A stretch of DNA of 41,482 nt. It comes from Gemmatimonadaceae bacterium (lineage in GTDB: Bacteria; Gemmatimonadota; Gemmatimonadetes; Gemmatimonadales; Gemmatimonadaceae). The position numbers were made by a program, and so were the translations under genes. Each line of letters begins with the position of its first letter. Positions within the stretch are counted from its first letter, which is position 1. The notes under the pieces were generated by a model, which did not search any database, was not told the origin of the DNA, and worked only from the letters and a program-made list of their open reading frames with translations. The stretch covers positions 1 to 41,482 of the forward strand of contig JANJUF010000027.1 of NCBI GenBank assembly GCA_024710705.1, read 5' to 3'. This document shows, in pieces, positions 6,834 to 14,337 of the stretch.

Positions 6834-7889
6834 CTACTCGTCTCGAACACCCCCAACCAGCATCCACACCTGCTTGAGCGGCAGCTCCGCCTGGATCTCC
6901 TCCGGCAGTCGGCTGAACGTCCGGTACACCGCCTCCACAAGCTCGCGACTATCCCACAGCCGGACAGTGAAGTGCCCCTGACGCGATTCGGCCAGCACCG
7001 CCTTGTTGAACCCGCCCCAGCACACTAGCAGCCCCTGGTCAGCCTTGAACGACTGCATTGAGCCCTGCAGCGTCCGATAGACCGTTACGTCTGCTGGCGA
7101 GCCCTGTGACTTCACTTGGACGCAAAGTCGCGGATGATCGAGACCGAGCGGACCACGGCCGGCGAGAATGTCGACGCCTCCGTCCGGCCCAGGCGGAGAG
7201 AGCCTTGTGTGCCAATCATCTGCCCTGAGCACCGCCTCCACGAGCCGAGCCAAGTCGTGCTTCTGGAACCGGGCCTCGATGCGCTTGAGGATCTGATCGT
7301 GCGCCAGCGTGGCGAGGTCGACGTCCGAGACCTCTTCAAGTTCGGCCGACGGTGTCGCAGGCGCGCCGACGGGCCCGGCTTCGCCCGTCCATCCCGGGTC
7401 CTTCTCTCCCGCCAGGACTGCCTTGACCCGCGCCACCGCATTGTTGCGCTTGATGTTGCAGACCGTGAGGAAGGCGCCGAACGAGTACAAGAGGTCCTGC
7501 CCGAACACAGTACGAGACACATCCGGGCGCAGCCACTTCACCGGACGCGTATGCCGCATCTCGCCCGCAATCTCCTGGTACCGGTACGGACCTGCGACCA
7601 CACCCAGCGCGATCTGATCCGTTTGCTTTCGAGGAAGCACCACCATGTCGCCGGGTTTCATGTCGAGAGCGAAGGCCCACAGCTGCCCAGCGTGGTTGCC
7701 CTTCGCCCGTGGCTTCATGTCTGGGGCGGCGTTGCTGATGATTGAGAACACCTGCTCGTAGTCAGCGGCCTTCTCGAACGACGGGTAGTGCGCGAAGCCG
7801 ATGACTGCCAGGTCGTTCTCAAGGACGTACTCTTCGTCCTCGCCAGCCCCACCAGCCCGCACCAGGAACAACCGAGGATCAGCAGCCAT
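6834..7889 (-). CDS. Mrr-type restriction endonuclease with EVE-like N-terminal domain
   Basis: The 351-aa protein has two parts. The first half (about 1-160) carries the GDMVVLPRK, IALGVVAGPYRY and RPVKWLRP blocks seen in EVE/PUA-like domains that read modified bases. The C-terminal half (about 195-320) is an Mrr-like PD-(D/E)xK nuclease: GPDGGVDIL with catalytic D240, then CVQVKSQ with Q258 and K260, then a VYRTLQGSMQSF helix. Such proteins are type IV restriction enzymes cleaving modified DNA. It lies 74 nt after hsdR on the same strand and shares its terminator, so it may be co-expressed with the type I system. No clear SD. Modified-DNA targeting is family knowledge; the actual target is unknown. 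Confidence 0.8.
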   Translation of the reverse strand: MAADPRLFLVRAGGAGEDEEYVLENDLAVIGFAHYPSFEKAADYEQVFSIISNAAPDMKPRAKGNHAGQLWAFALDMKPGDMVVLPRKQTDQIALGVVAGPYRYQEIAGEMRHTRPVKWLRPDVSRTVFGQDLLYSFGAFLTVCNIKRNNAVARVKAVLAGEKDPGWTGEAGPVGAPATPSAELEEVSDVDLATLAHDQILKRIEARFQKHDLARLVEAVLRADDWHTRLSPPGPDGGVDILAGRGPLGLDHPRLCVQVKSQGSPADVTVYRTLQGSMQSFKADQGLLVCWGGFNKAVLAESRQGHFTVRLWDSRELVEAVYRTFSRLPEEIQAELPLKQVWMLVGGVRDE

Positions 7890-7963
7890 CCGCTACACCT
7901 GTGTTGAGAGTGACATGTCGCTGAGCCAGCTCGCGCACTTCGATTCTGCACCTGAACACAAGA

Positions 7964-10297
7964 TCACGCCGCTGCGCCCTTCGCGTACAGGAAGCGCTGG
8001 AAGCCAGAGAAGACCTGACCGACCTCATCCGCAGGCCCAAGCTCGGCGAGCGCGTCATGCATGGTGTTGTACCTAAGCCGAAGCAGCGGCGCCAGCTTTT
8101 CAGCGTCTAGCTCTTGCACGCCTTCGCGGACGTAGTGCGAGAGGACAAAGTCCAAGAACGCCTGTCGCTTCCCGCTGAATCGCTCGCTGATCACGACCTT
8201 GGCACGCGCAGCCCGCTCCTCCCGCGACATTGGGGGCAGCGCGTACGCCACGTGCGCCAATACGTCAAACAGATCGCTCTTCTCGGCGTCGATGATGCGC
8301 TGCATCTCCGTCAGCTGCTCTCGCCCGAACCCCTTCTCCGCCAGGCCGTCCAGCAGCTTCCTCCGCGTTTCCGGCTCACTCCACAGTGCACGCAGCTCGG
8401 CTTCATCCTTGAAGAACTCCGGGAGCCGGCCAAAGAGCATCTCCATGAACTGCTGGGCTGACATCGGCGTCCCATCGGGATGCCAGAAGGTCGTTGCCAT
8501 CATGTGCTGAATGGAGCGCTCCTTCCCGTCAGCGAGCTTCACCTTGATTCGCTGCGGTGGACCCGGCGGCGGGCCTGTCTCCTCGTCCCCATCCTTCCCC
8601 CAATCGACCAGGGCGGTCTCCCGGGAGACCCTCGGCTTGCGGGGCTCGGGCTCAATGGGCTCTCCATCCCACTCCGGATCACTGAAGTGGTGATGCGCCT
8701 TCACAAAGTCGTAGATCGTGAAGTAGTCCTTACCGTCGAACAACCGAGTCCCGCGGCCGATGATCTGCTTGAACTCGATCATCGAGTTGATCGGCCGCAT
8801 CAGGACGATGTTTCGAATGTTTCGGGCATCGACGCCAGTCGACAGCTTCTGTGACGTAGTCAGGATGGTCGGGATGGACTTCTCATTGTCCTGAAAGTCC
8901 CGGAGATGCTGCTCACCGAGAGCGCCGTCGTTCGCCGTCACCCGCTGGCAGTAGTTGGGGTCCGTAGAGGTCTTCATCTGGTTGATGAGATCTCGCACGG
9001 CGCGGGCGTGGTCCTGCGTGGCGCAGAACACCAGCGTCTTCTCCTGCTGGTTGATCTGGTCCATGAAGATCTTTACGCGATGGGCCTCACGTTCCTTGAT
9101 CTCGATGATCTTGTTGAAGTCCCCCTCAACGAAGCGCTCACCCGCCTCTATCTCCCCCTCGACGACCATGTCGTCTGGCGTGTAGACGTACTCGTCGAGG
9201 GTTGTTGAGATCTGCTTGACCTTGAACGGCGTTAGGAAGCCGTCGTTGATGCCGTCCTTGAGCGAATAGACATAGACCGGCTCGCCAAAGTAGGCGTAGG
9301 TGTCTGCGTTGTCCTTGCGCTTTGGCGTGGCAGTCAAGCCCAGCTGGACAGCCGGAGCGAAGTATTCGAGGATCCCTCGCCAATTGCTCTCGTCGTTCGC
9401 CCCGCCTCGATGGCACTCGTCGATGATGATCAGGTCGAAGAAGTCCGGTGGATACTCGCCGAAGTACGGCGCGGGATCTCCGTTTTCGGACCTGCCGCTC
9501 ATGAACGTCTGGAAGATCGTGAAGAAGACGCTGCCGTTCTTCGGGACTCCGCCCTTCTTCGCGATGTCGCCGGGGCTAACGCGGACCAGCGCACCGTCTG
9601 GGAATGCCGAGAAGGCGTTGTACGCCTGATTCGCGAGGATATTCCGGTCTGCCAGGAAGAGGATGCGCGGCCGGCGCGTTGGCTCTCCCGACAGGTTCCA
9701 ACGCGAGTGGAAAAGCTTCCAGGCAATCTGAAACGCAATGAAGGTCTTGCCTGTCCCCGTAGCAAGCGTGAGCAGAATGCGATGCCGCTTCCGCGCAACC
9801 GCTTGCATGACACGCTCGATAGCGATGTCCTGGTAGTACCGACCCGGATGCGACCCACCCTTGTCCTCGTACGGCACGGCAGCGAATCGGTCCCGCCACG
9901 CGTCCGCCTTTGCGAACGTCATCGCCCAGAGCTGTTCCGGCGAAGGGTAGACGGAGACCTCGCCTTCCTTGCCAGTCTCCATGTCAATGGCATAGATGCC
10001 CTTACCGTTGCTGGCATAGGTGAAGCGCACCGCCAGCTTGCCGGCGTAGTCTTTGGCCTGTCCTGCGCCCTCCGTGAGCGGCTCGCTCTCAGCCTTGGCC
10101 TCAACCACGGCAAGCTTCGTATTGCGGTATTCGAGAACGTAGTCGGCCCTTAGCGGCTTGCCGCGACGCCCGAGACCCTCGATGCGCCCGGGGCTGATTA
10201 GGTACTCTCGCCGGATACGACTGCCCTCGTACACGCCCCAGCCAGCAGTTGCTAGCGCAGGATCGATCAGCTCCGCCCGGGTCTCGGATTCGTTCAT
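7964..10297 (-). CDS. hsdR: Type I restriction enzyme, R (endonuclease/translocase) subunit
   Basis: This 777-aa protein begins with a PD-(D/E)xK nuclease domain (D52, then E66-A-K68 in LAVVEAKAES). The SF2 motor has Walker A ATGTGKT (179-185), DECH at 293-296 and TATP at 322-325. Further motor motifs are VFCATQDHA, TSQKLSTGVD and QIIGRGTRLF. The C-terminal helical domain from about residue 620 fits the EcoEI-type R C-terminal family. With HsdM and HsdS it forms the complex that translocates and cuts unmethylated DNA. Its ATG overlaps the hsdS stop (ATGA). All key motor and nuclease residues are intact, so restriction is probably active. Confidence 0.95.
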   Translation of the reverse strand: MNESETRAELIDPALATAGWGVYEGSRIRREYLISPGRIEGLGRRGKPLRADYVLEYRNTKLAVVEAKAESEPLTEGAGQAKDYAGKLAVRFTYASNGKGIYAIDMETGKEGEVSVYPSPEQLWAMTFAKADAWRDRFAAVPYEDKGGSHPGRYYQDIAIERVMQAVARKRHRILLTLATGTGKTFIAFQIAWKLFHSRWNLSGEPTRRPRILFLADRNILANQAYNAFSAFPDGALVRVSPGDIAKKGGVPKNGSVFFTIFQTFMSGRSENGDPAPYFGEYPPDFFDLIIIDECHRGGANDESNWRGILEYFAPAVQLGLTATPKRKDNADTYAYFGEPVYVYSLKDGINDGFLTPFKVKQISTTLDEYVYTPDDMVVEGEIEAGERFVEGDFNKIIEIKEREAHRVKIFMDQINQQEKTLVFCATQDHARAVRDLINQMKTSTDPNYCQRVTANDGALGEQHLRDFQDNEKSIPTILTTSQKLSTGVDARNIRNIVLMRPINSMIEFKQIIGRGTRLFDGKDYFTIYDFVKAHHHFSDPEWDGEPIEPEPRKPRVSRETALVDWGKDGDEETGPPPGPPQRIKVKLADGKERSIQHMMATTFWHPDGTPMSAQQFMEMLFGRLPEFFKDEAELRALWSEPETRRKLLDGLAEKGFGREQLTEMQRIIDAEKSDLFDVLAHVAYALPPMSREERAARAKVVISERFSGKRQAFLDFVLSHYVREGVQELDAEKLAPLLRLRYNTMHDALAELGPADEVGQVFSGFQRFLYAKGAAA

Positions 10298-11487
10298 AAG
10301 TTCCCAGTGAAAGCTTGGTTTAGCAGCGATCGTCGCAACGCCGCCAAGGCGTCCCTCTTCCGCTCGTAGACCGTGGCGAGGCGCTGGGTTTCCTTCGACA
10401 AAGCGTCGAGTCTTTCAACGGCTTCTTTCTGCTTCTTCAACGACACTTTGGGAACCTGGAAGTTTCGCAGCAGCTTCAACGACACCGTCCTCTGCGCCGC
10501 TCCCGTCGCGCCGTCGCTCGCCTGCTTGAATATCTGCGGAGACAGGAGAAGATAGAAGAGCCACGAACTATCGATGCCCGTTTTCGGGCGGATCAACCCA
10601 ATGTGTCGTTGGAAACAGAACTCAACTCCTTCAGGTACGATGACCGGGATACCAAACGAGCCAGTGACGGTGTAGAGCACGTCACCGGACCTAGGCCTCC
10701 TGTGTGGTTTCAGAGCATCGTAGTACGCACGTGGCACTGAAAACGTCTCGCTGAAATCAATACGTCGGGATTGCTTCACGACGTTGCCAATGGTGATGAA
10801 AGGGACACCGGTTGGAGACTTTGGCGGCGGCAGATGATCTCCGTCCGTGATGTCCGTGGCCAAATCGGCGAGAGTTACAATCTCACTCGTTTTCCAGTCG
10901 TCTGCGAAGACGGATTCGAGGAGGCAATCGAAGAGGGTGTGAGCGGATCGGCGGTTCTGCTCGGCGTGGGCTTGGGCTGTGGCGAGGCCCGCAAGCGCTT
11001 CGTCAAGCAGTCCGACGATCCGCTCCTGCTCGGGGAGTGGGGGAACAGGAAGTGTGACTTCCTTAAGTCTGCCGCTGGACAACTCTTTGAAGGTCGCGCC
11101 AGTGCCGAGCGAGTTCAGCAGGTCAACGACGCTGCTGAGGTAGTAATACAGGAACTTGTAGTGCAGTTGGCTCCTGGGAATCAATCCCTTACAGCCTTGG
11201 TTCGTCGCCATTGGCTCGGTGTTGATCACCAGATGACCGATTGGTGCGCGCGAAGAGAGAATGACTGAGCGCGGCGGGAGCATTCGCGCCGAACTGTTTT
11301 TAAGTCCCGCGTCTGTGATTTTGCGCGCCGTGTCATTTACATACGGACTAGCGCGCTTACCCATTTCAGCAGGCGTAATCCAGAGGTGCCCACCGTCCCA
11401 GTATTCAGGCACGCCGGTCTTGGGTGTGCCGCCATTCATGATGTCGCAAACTTCGCCCAGAGTCTTCGTCTGCCACCCACTCATCAT
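10294..11487 (-). CDS. hsdS: Type I restriction enzyme, S (specificity) subunit
   Basis: The 397-aa protein has two target-recognition domains. The first (about 1-150) starts WQTKTLGEVCDIMNGGTPK. The second (about 200-350) contains TLADLATDITDGDHLPPP and RPRSGDVLYTVTGSFG. A central conserved helix follows LPVPPLPEQERI (146-157), and a C-terminal helix ends RRSLLNQAFTGNL. These set the two half-sites of the bipartite methylation sequence. It overlaps hsdM upstream and hsdR downstream by ATGA each, so the three subunits are translationally coupled. The recognition sequence cannot be read from the protein. Confidence 0.94.
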   Translation of the reverse strand: MMSGWQTKTLGEVCDIMNGGTPKTGVPEYWDGGHLWITPAEMGKRASPYVNDTARKITDAGLKNSSARMLPPRSVILSSRAPIGHLVINTEPMATNQGCKGLIPRSQLHYKFLYYYLSSVVDLLNSLGTGATFKELSSGRLKEVTLPVPPLPEQERIVGLLDEALAGLATAQAHAEQNRRSAHTLFDCLLESVFADDWKTSEIVTLADLATDITDGDHLPPPKSPTGVPFITIGNVVKQSRRIDFSETFSVPRAYYDALKPHRRPRSGDVLYTVTGSFGIPVIVPEGVEFCFQRHIGLIRPKTGIDSSWLFYLLLSPQIFKQASDGATGAAQRTVSLKLLRNFQVPKVSLKKQKEAVERLDALSKETQRLATVYERKRDALAALRRSLLNQAFTGNL

Positions 11488-12941
11488 AGCAGCGCCTTGA
11501 TGTTGCCCAGTACTGCGGCGCTCTCCAAGTCCAACGCGGTGATTTCGTCGATAATCTGTGCGGGACTGCGGTGCTCAATGGCTTCGCGGCCGTTGGGATT
11601 CTTCACTGAGAGGTCGTAGCTAGCCGGCTCGATTGTCTTGGCGTCAACGCTCCAGCTCTTGGGCGAGTCGGCGAAGGTTTTCTGTAGCGTCAGGAACTCG
11701 GCGAGGTCGACGTCGTTGAGCGGGTTAGTCTTGCCGAGGTTGCGGCCGGGATCGAGTTGGTAGAACCAGATTTTTCGGGTGGGCGCGCCTTTCTCGAAGA
11801 AGAGCACCACGGTCTTAACGCCCGCGCCCTGAAACGTGCCGCTAGGACAGTCTAGCACTGTGTGAAGGTTGCAGCTCTCCAGGAGGAGCTTTCGCAGGCT
11901 CACCGAGGCGTTGTCAGTGTTGGAGAGGAAGGTGTTTTTTATGACGATGCCGCCACGCCCGCCCGCACGTAGGATCTTGATGAAATGTTGGAGGAAGAGG
12001 AATGCCGTCTCGCCGGTGCGGATAGGAAAGTTCTGCTGCACCTCGGGCCGCTCTTTGCCGCCGAAAGGCGGATTGGCTAGCACGATATCGAACCGATCCT
12101 TCTCCTGAATGTCGGCAAGGTTCTCGGTGAGGGTGTTCGTGTGGATGACGTTTGGCGCCTCGATGCCGTGCAGGATCATATTCATTATCGCAATGACATA
12201 TGCGAGAGACTTCTTCTCTTTGCCGTAGAACGTCCGCTCTTGCAACGTCCTGTCCTGCGCTGTAGTGCGCTTGGGGTTAGTGGCCTTGAGGTAGTCGTAC
12301 GCCTCGCACAAGAAGCCCGCCGAGCCGCAGGCACCGTCGTAGATGCGTTCCCCAATAGCCGGATTTACTACCGTGATCATGGCGCGAATCAGCGGGCGCG
12401 GCGTGTAGTACTCGCCGCCATTCCGCCCGGCGTTTCCCATGTTCTTGATCTTGACTTCGTACAGATGCGAGAGCTCGTGCTTCTCCGACTGCGAACGAAA
12501 ACGGAGATCGTCGATGTGGTCGATTATCTCGCGGAGATTGTACCCACTCTGGATCTTGTTCTTAATCTCGCCGAAGATCTCGCCAATCTTGTACTCGATG
12601 GTGTCCGGCCCGCTGGCCCGTTGCTTGAAGCCATGCAGGTACGGGAACAGCTTCTGGTCCACGAAGTCGCGGAGGTCATCGCCAGTCCGCGCCTTGTTGT
12701 GGTCGAGCTTGCCGTCCTTCCCTTTCGGCGCAGCCCAGCTCTCCCACCGATACTGTGGGTCGAGGATGTAGCTGTACTTCTTGCCCGCCAATGCGGCCTC
12801 GTCCGCCCTGTCCTGCTCCAGGCCGTCGAGGTATTTGAGGAACAGGAGCCATGACGTCTGCTCGGTGTAGTCGAGCTCGGTTGTGCAGCCGGCCTCCTTC
12901 CAGAGGACGTCGTCGATACTTCGAAAGGCCTGTTCAAACAT
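11484..12941 (-). CDS. hsdM: Type I restriction enzyme, M (N6-adenine methyltransferase) subunit
   Basis: With start MFEQAFRSIDDVLWKEAG the protein is 485 aa, the usual HsdM size; an upstream extension looks non-coding. The N-terminal helical domain (about 1-150) is followed by the methyltransferase core: EYYTPRPL at 177-184, SAM-binding DGACGSAGF at 202-210 and catalytic NPPF at 290-293. It methylates adenine at sites chosen by HsdS and protects host DNA. It is the first gene of the hsdM-hsdS-hsdR operon. No SD is visible. A 254-nt gap separates it from tRNA-Pro, so its promoter is probably at the very edge of the element. Confidence 0.94.
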   Translation of the reverse strand: MFEQAFRSIDDVLWKEAGCTTELDYTEQTSWLLFLKYLDGLEQDRADEAALAGKKYSYILDPQYRWESWAAPKGKDGKLDHNKARTGDDLRDFVDQKLFPYLHGFKQRASGPDTIEYKIGEIFGEIKNKIQSGYNLREIIDHIDDLRFRSQSEKHELSHLYEVKIKNMGNAGRNGGEYYTPRPLIRAMITVVNPAIGERIYDGACGSAGFLCEAYDYLKATNPKRTTAQDRTLQERTFYGKEKKSLAYVIAIMNMILHGIEAPNVIHTNTLTENLADIQEKDRFDIVLANPPFGGKERPEVQQNFPIRTGETAFLFLQHFIKILRAGGRGGIVIKNTFLSNTDNASVSLRKLLLESCNLHTVLDCPSGTFQGAGVKTVVLFFEKGAPTRKIWFYQLDPGRNLGKTNPLNDVDLAEFLTLQKTFADSPKSWSVDAKTIEPASYDLSVKNPNGREAIEHRSPAQIIDEITALDLESAAVLGNIKALL

Positions 12942-13195
12942 TCGGCTGGGTGTTCTGGTCGTGTTTAGTTGGCATGAAGAGCGCTGTGAAAGAGTGCTCC
13001 AAAGGCTCGAAGGTATGTTCGCCCTCCGACAATCGAGCCGGAAGGTCATTCGACGTTCTTTTGAGTCGAGGTACTAGCCGAGAGTGAGATCGACCGGCTA
13101 CGCTCGCACACTACTGGCACACAAGACAAAAATGCGATGCGATCGCAAGCCACGCGACAGCACCGCAAGTTGTTAACTCACAATAACTTACACAA
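12942..13195. other. Gap between hsdM and tRNA-Pro; element/chromosome junction
   Basis: This 254-nt gap holds no convincing gene. An open frame continues from hsdM but has no family-like sequence. AT-richer bases next to the tRNA 3' end (13165-13195) are where the attachment-site flank should be. No exact repeat of this segment occurs elsewhere in the window. Confidence 0.45.
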
Positions 13196-13269
13196 TCGGG
13201 ACGGCGGGATTCGAACCCGCGACCCCCTGAACCCCATTCAGGTGCGCTACCGGGCTGCGCTACGTCCCG
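13196..13269 (-). tRNA. tRNA-Pro(GGG)
   Basis: The cloverleaf is complete: acceptor CGGGACG/CGTCCCG, anticodon stem CCTGA/TCAGG with loop ATGGGGT (anticodon GGG), T-arm GCGGG-TTCGAAT-CCCGC, discriminator A. CCA is not encoded. Its 3' end faces the integrated element, the orientation expected if it is the integration target. Confidence 0.97.
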
Positions 13270-13359
13270 TCCGCGTAATGCACGGACAGAACCGGAACCT
13301 AGTCACCCCACAGGACCCGCACAACGGCACCGCCACCACGGGCGTAGCACCTTCGACCC

Positions 13360-14109
13360 ATGCGCCTCCTCCCCGCCCTCCTCCTCCTCACCCTCACCAC
13401 CGCCGCCGCGCTCGCCCAGCGCGGCGGCCGCATCCAGCGCGTTGAACCCAACGCCCCCTACTCCGGCCAGTTCACCTTCGTCCGCCTCCGATACGGCGCC
13501 GGCGAGGGACTCGGCGGCTGGGGCAGCCGCGCCGGATGGGCCTTCGACTATCCGCAGATGGAGCGCAACTTCATGACCATCCTCGCGGACCTCACCACCA
13601 TCAGTCCGCGCGTCCAGCAGAGCAATGTGTTCGACATGGACGACCCCGAACTCGCGCGCTTCCCCGTCGCCTACCTCTCCGAGCCCGGCTACTGGGCCCC
13701 GACACCTGCGGAAGCCGAGGGCCTGCGCGCCTGGATCCAGAAGGGCGGTTTCCTGATCGTGGACGATTTCTTCGGACGGCAATGGCTGCAGTTCGAGCGA
13801 TCCATGCGCGCCGTCCTCCCCGATGCGCGCCTCCTGCCGCTCGACATCTCGCATCCCATCTTCCACACCTTCTTCGACCTGCAGACCCTCGAGGGGATGC
13901 ACCACCCGCAGAGCAGCGCCTATCCGGCCGAGTACCTCGGCGTCTTCGAGGACAACGACCCGAGCAAGCGGTTGATGGTGATCGTCAACTACAACAACGA
14001 CATCGGCGACTATATGGAATGGTCAGGCCAGGGCTGGTACGCCATTGACCTCACCAACGACGCCTACAAGCTCGCCACGAACTACATCATTTACGCGCTG
14101 ACGCGCTGA
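13360..14109 (+). CDS. DUF4159 domain protein, secreted
   Basis: The 249-aa protein has a signal peptide (about 1-19, MRLLPALLLLTLTTAAALA) and then a DUF4159 domain: FTFVRLRYG, WAFDYPQMERNFMTIL, PVAYLSEPGYWAPT, LRAWIQKGGFLIVDDFFG, HPIFHTFFDL, and the conserved end WSGQGWYAIDLTNDAYKLATNYIIYAL. The fold resembles class I glutamine amidotransferase-like domains, but no catalytic role is established. In related bacteria such genes often sit near MoxR/DUF58 clusters; here it stands alone. There is no SD. A promoter for the next gene begins just after its stop. Confidence 0.85.
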   Translation: MRLLPALLLLTLTTAAALAQRGGRIQRVEPNAPYSGQFTFVRLRYGAGEGLGGWGSRAGWAFDYPQMERNFMTILADLTTISPRVQQSNVFDMDDPELARFPVAYLSEPGYWAPTPAEAEGLRAWIQKGGFLIVDDFFGRQWLQFERSMRAVLPDARLLPLDISHPIFHTFFDLQTLEGMHHPQSSAYPAEYLGVFEDNDPSKRLMVIVNYNNDIGDYMEWSGQGWYAIDLTNDAYKLATNYIIYALTR

Positions 14110-14124
14110 CGGCGGCCCGCGCCC

Positions 14125-14154
14125 TTGACGCCGCGCTGGCACGCCCGGTAGGAT
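14125..14154 (+). promoter_or_regulatory. Promoter of the phenylalanine hydroxylase leader
   Basis: TTGACG (14125-14130) and TAGGAT (14149-14154) are separated by 18 nt. The expected start site (about 14161) is only about 2 nt before the leader ATG at 14163, so the leader mRNA would be almost leaderless. TAGGA could alternatively act as an SD if transcription starts further upstream. Confidence 0.6.
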
Positions 14155-14162
14155 TCGTGCAC

Positions 14163-14246
14163 ATGCTGCGCTCCGCCCCCGCCTCCCGCTCGTATTACTA
14201 CGCGCCCCGTCTCACGGGACGCGTCGAGAGGCCTGTGCTCGCCTGA
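14163..14246 (+). CDS. Tyrosine-rich leader peptide of the phenylalanine hydroxylase gene
   Basis: The short frame encodes 27 residues: MLRSAPASRS, then Tyr-Tyr-Tyr at residues 11-13 (TAT TAC TAC, 14193-14201), then APRLTGRVERPVLA and TGA. Three Tyr in a row in a 27-aa peptide directly after a promoter and before a terminator is the hallmark of a ribosome-mediated attenuation leader. Tyr is the product of the enzyme encoded downstream. A hairpin that can pair in two ways begins at the base after the last Tyr codon. No protein function is expected; the peptide senses charged tRNA-Tyr by stalling. Recognition is from sequence layout only. Confidence 0.75.
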   Translation: MLRSAPASRSYYYAPRLTGRVERPVLA

Positions 14247-14315
14247 TGTAGAGCACTCGCGCAGCCTCACCGACTCAGCGGCCCGTGGATCTCTCCACGG
14301 GCCGCTTCTTTTTTT
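14202..14315 (+). promoter_or_regulatory. Transcription attenuator (alternative hairpins) sensing tyrosine
   Basis: Segment A (GCGCCCCGT, 14202-14210) pairs with segment B (ACGGGACGC, 14214-14222) in 8 of 9 positions around a 3-nt loop. B can instead pair with segment C (GCGGCCCGTG, 14278-14287): CACGGGACGC at 14213-14222 matches it in 9 of 10 positions. C is also the 5' arm of the terminator C-D. A ribosome stalled on the Tyr codons (14193-14201) would cover A, free B and block the terminator. An intermediate hairpin GTGCTC/GAGCAC (14235-14240, 14251-14256) fits inside the B-C loop. Mechanism inferred from trp/phe/his precedent. Confidence 0.72.
14278..14315 (+). terminator. Rho-independent terminator in the phenylalanine hydroxylase leader
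   Basis: GCGGCCCGTGG (14278-14288) and CCACGGGCCGC (14295-14305) form a perfect 11-bp stem with loop ATCTCT, followed by TTCTTTTTTT. It ends 23 nt before the start codon of the hydroxylase gene, so it must be bypassed for that gene to be expressed from the leader promoter. Confidence 0.92.
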
Positions 14316-14337
14316 CCCCATCCCACAGGAACGGCCG

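Larger units (their letters stand above)
1..13195. mobile_element. Integrative element, right end at tRNA-Pro; left end outside window
   Basis: The stretch carries a tyrosine integrase, an excisionase-like HTH protein, a primase-like replication protein, an ArdC antirestriction protein and restriction genes, and it is visibly less GC-rich than the DNA to its right. It stops at the 3' end of tRNA-Pro(GGG), and tRNA 3' ends are the usual target of tyrosine integrases. I searched the left part for a second copy of the tRNA 3' segment and found only a short T-arm match without the acceptor sequence, so the left attachment site is not identified. Calling this one element is inference; it could also be two adjacent insertions. 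Confidence 0.6.

Noticed and set aside
12942..13049. Longer HsdM with 36 extra N-terminal residues
   Set aside because: The extension is Ser/Arg-rich and unlike HsdM proteins, which begin near MFEQAFRSIDDVLW.
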